A stretch of DNA of 5,712 nucleotides, from contig JAESSR010000019.1 of the NCBI GenBank assembly GCA_016764015.1, positions 1 to 5,712 on the forward strand. Direction: 5' to 3'. Under the pieces are notes generated by a model. It was not told where the DNA came from and made no database searches. It worked only from the letters and a program-made list of their open reading frames with translations. This document shows, one piece after another, positions 5,597 to 5,712 of this stretch. Position 1 is the first letter of the stretch. Each line of letters begins with the position of its first letter. Source of the stretch: Phycisphaerales bacterium (GTDB taxonomy: Bacteria; Planctomycetota; Phycisphaerae; Phycisphaerales; UBA1924). Position numbers and translations under genes: made by a program.

Positions 5597-5685
5597 AAAA
5601 TAGAAAACCCCACGATTCTTGACCCTCCCTGCGCCCCGCGGGGAGGTGTCGAACGCAGTGAGACGGAGGGGTGTTTTCTGATTTT
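5597..5685. repeat. GC-rich palindromic element with imperfect terminal inverted repeats (REP-like)
   Basis: The outer ends are near-mirror images: AAAATAGAAAACCCC (5597-5611) against the complement of 5668-5685, differing by a substitution-like change and small insertions. Inside, CCTCCCTGCG (5624-5633) pairs with CGCGGGGAGG (5637-5646) around a CCC loop, ten pairs with one G-T. CTGCG (5629-5633) can instead pair with CGCAG (5654-5658), and CCCTCC (5623-5628) with GGAGGG (5665-5670), so two folds compete. The design resembles dispersed intergenic palindromes of the REP or small non-autonomous (MITE) type. Only one copy is in the window, so the repeated nature is inferred. Confidence 0.55.
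5603..5685. terminator. Possible bidirectional transcription terminator
   Basis: The palindromic element can form strong GC hairpins. On the plus strand it is followed by GTTTTCTGATTTT (5673-5685), and on the minus strand by the near-mirror GTTTTCTATTTT (complement of 5597-5608). It begins immediately after the hydrolase stop codon, the expected place for that gene's terminator. The T-tracts are interrupted, so efficiency is uncertain. Confidence 0.4.
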
Positions 5686-5712
5686 CGTTCAGCTAAGAAA
5701 AAAAAGAAGACA

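Noticed and set aside
5686..5712. A-rich right edge (eight A run) as the start of another lysine-rich gene
   Set aside because: There are too few bases and no start codon to support any coding call.

Overview
The window is a chromosomal housekeeping region, most likely from a Planctomycetota bacterium of the Phycisphaerae type. That is an inference from gene style: an AccA with an extra N-terminal linker, a signal peptidase II with enlarged extracytoplasmic loops, a DksA-like protein with a very long lysine-rich tail, and a helical-repeat membrane protein of planctomycete character. Base composition is moderate and even, and nothing points to recent transfer. I see no CRISPR array, phage, transposase, tRNA or rRNA.

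Layout. Positions 1-419 hold the N-terminal 139 codons of proC (pyrroline-5-carboxylate reductase) on the minus strand, running off the left edge. A 98-bp divergent spacer follows, then accA (518-1567, +). After a 132-bp leader carrying a palindrome comes a dksA/traR-like gene (1700-2758, +) whose product joins a histone-H1-like Lys/Thr/Val tail to a DksA domain lacking most zinc ligands. lspA (2803-3477, +) follows after 44 bp. Its end overlaps by 14 bp the end of a convergent minus-strand gene (3464-4435) for a two-helix membrane-anchored protein with four TPR-like repeats. A small cupin gene (4481-4858, -) lies just upstream of that gene in the same direction. After a 60-bp divergent spacer comes a glyoxalase II-like metallo-beta-lactamase-fold hydrolase gene (4919-5593, +). 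The window ends in a roughly 89-bp GC-rich palindromic element that may be a REP-like repeat and a two-way terminator.

How the genes relate. They do not form one pathway. accA commits acetyl-CoA to fatty acid synthesis. lspA matures lipoproteins in the membrane. The DksA-like protein would act on RNA polymerase or the nucleoid. proC makes proline. The cupin and repeat-protein genes look like a two-gene transcription unit of unknown role. I found no clear new multigene system. The most unusual item is the DksA-like protein with its basic tail and eroded zinc finger and tip motif.
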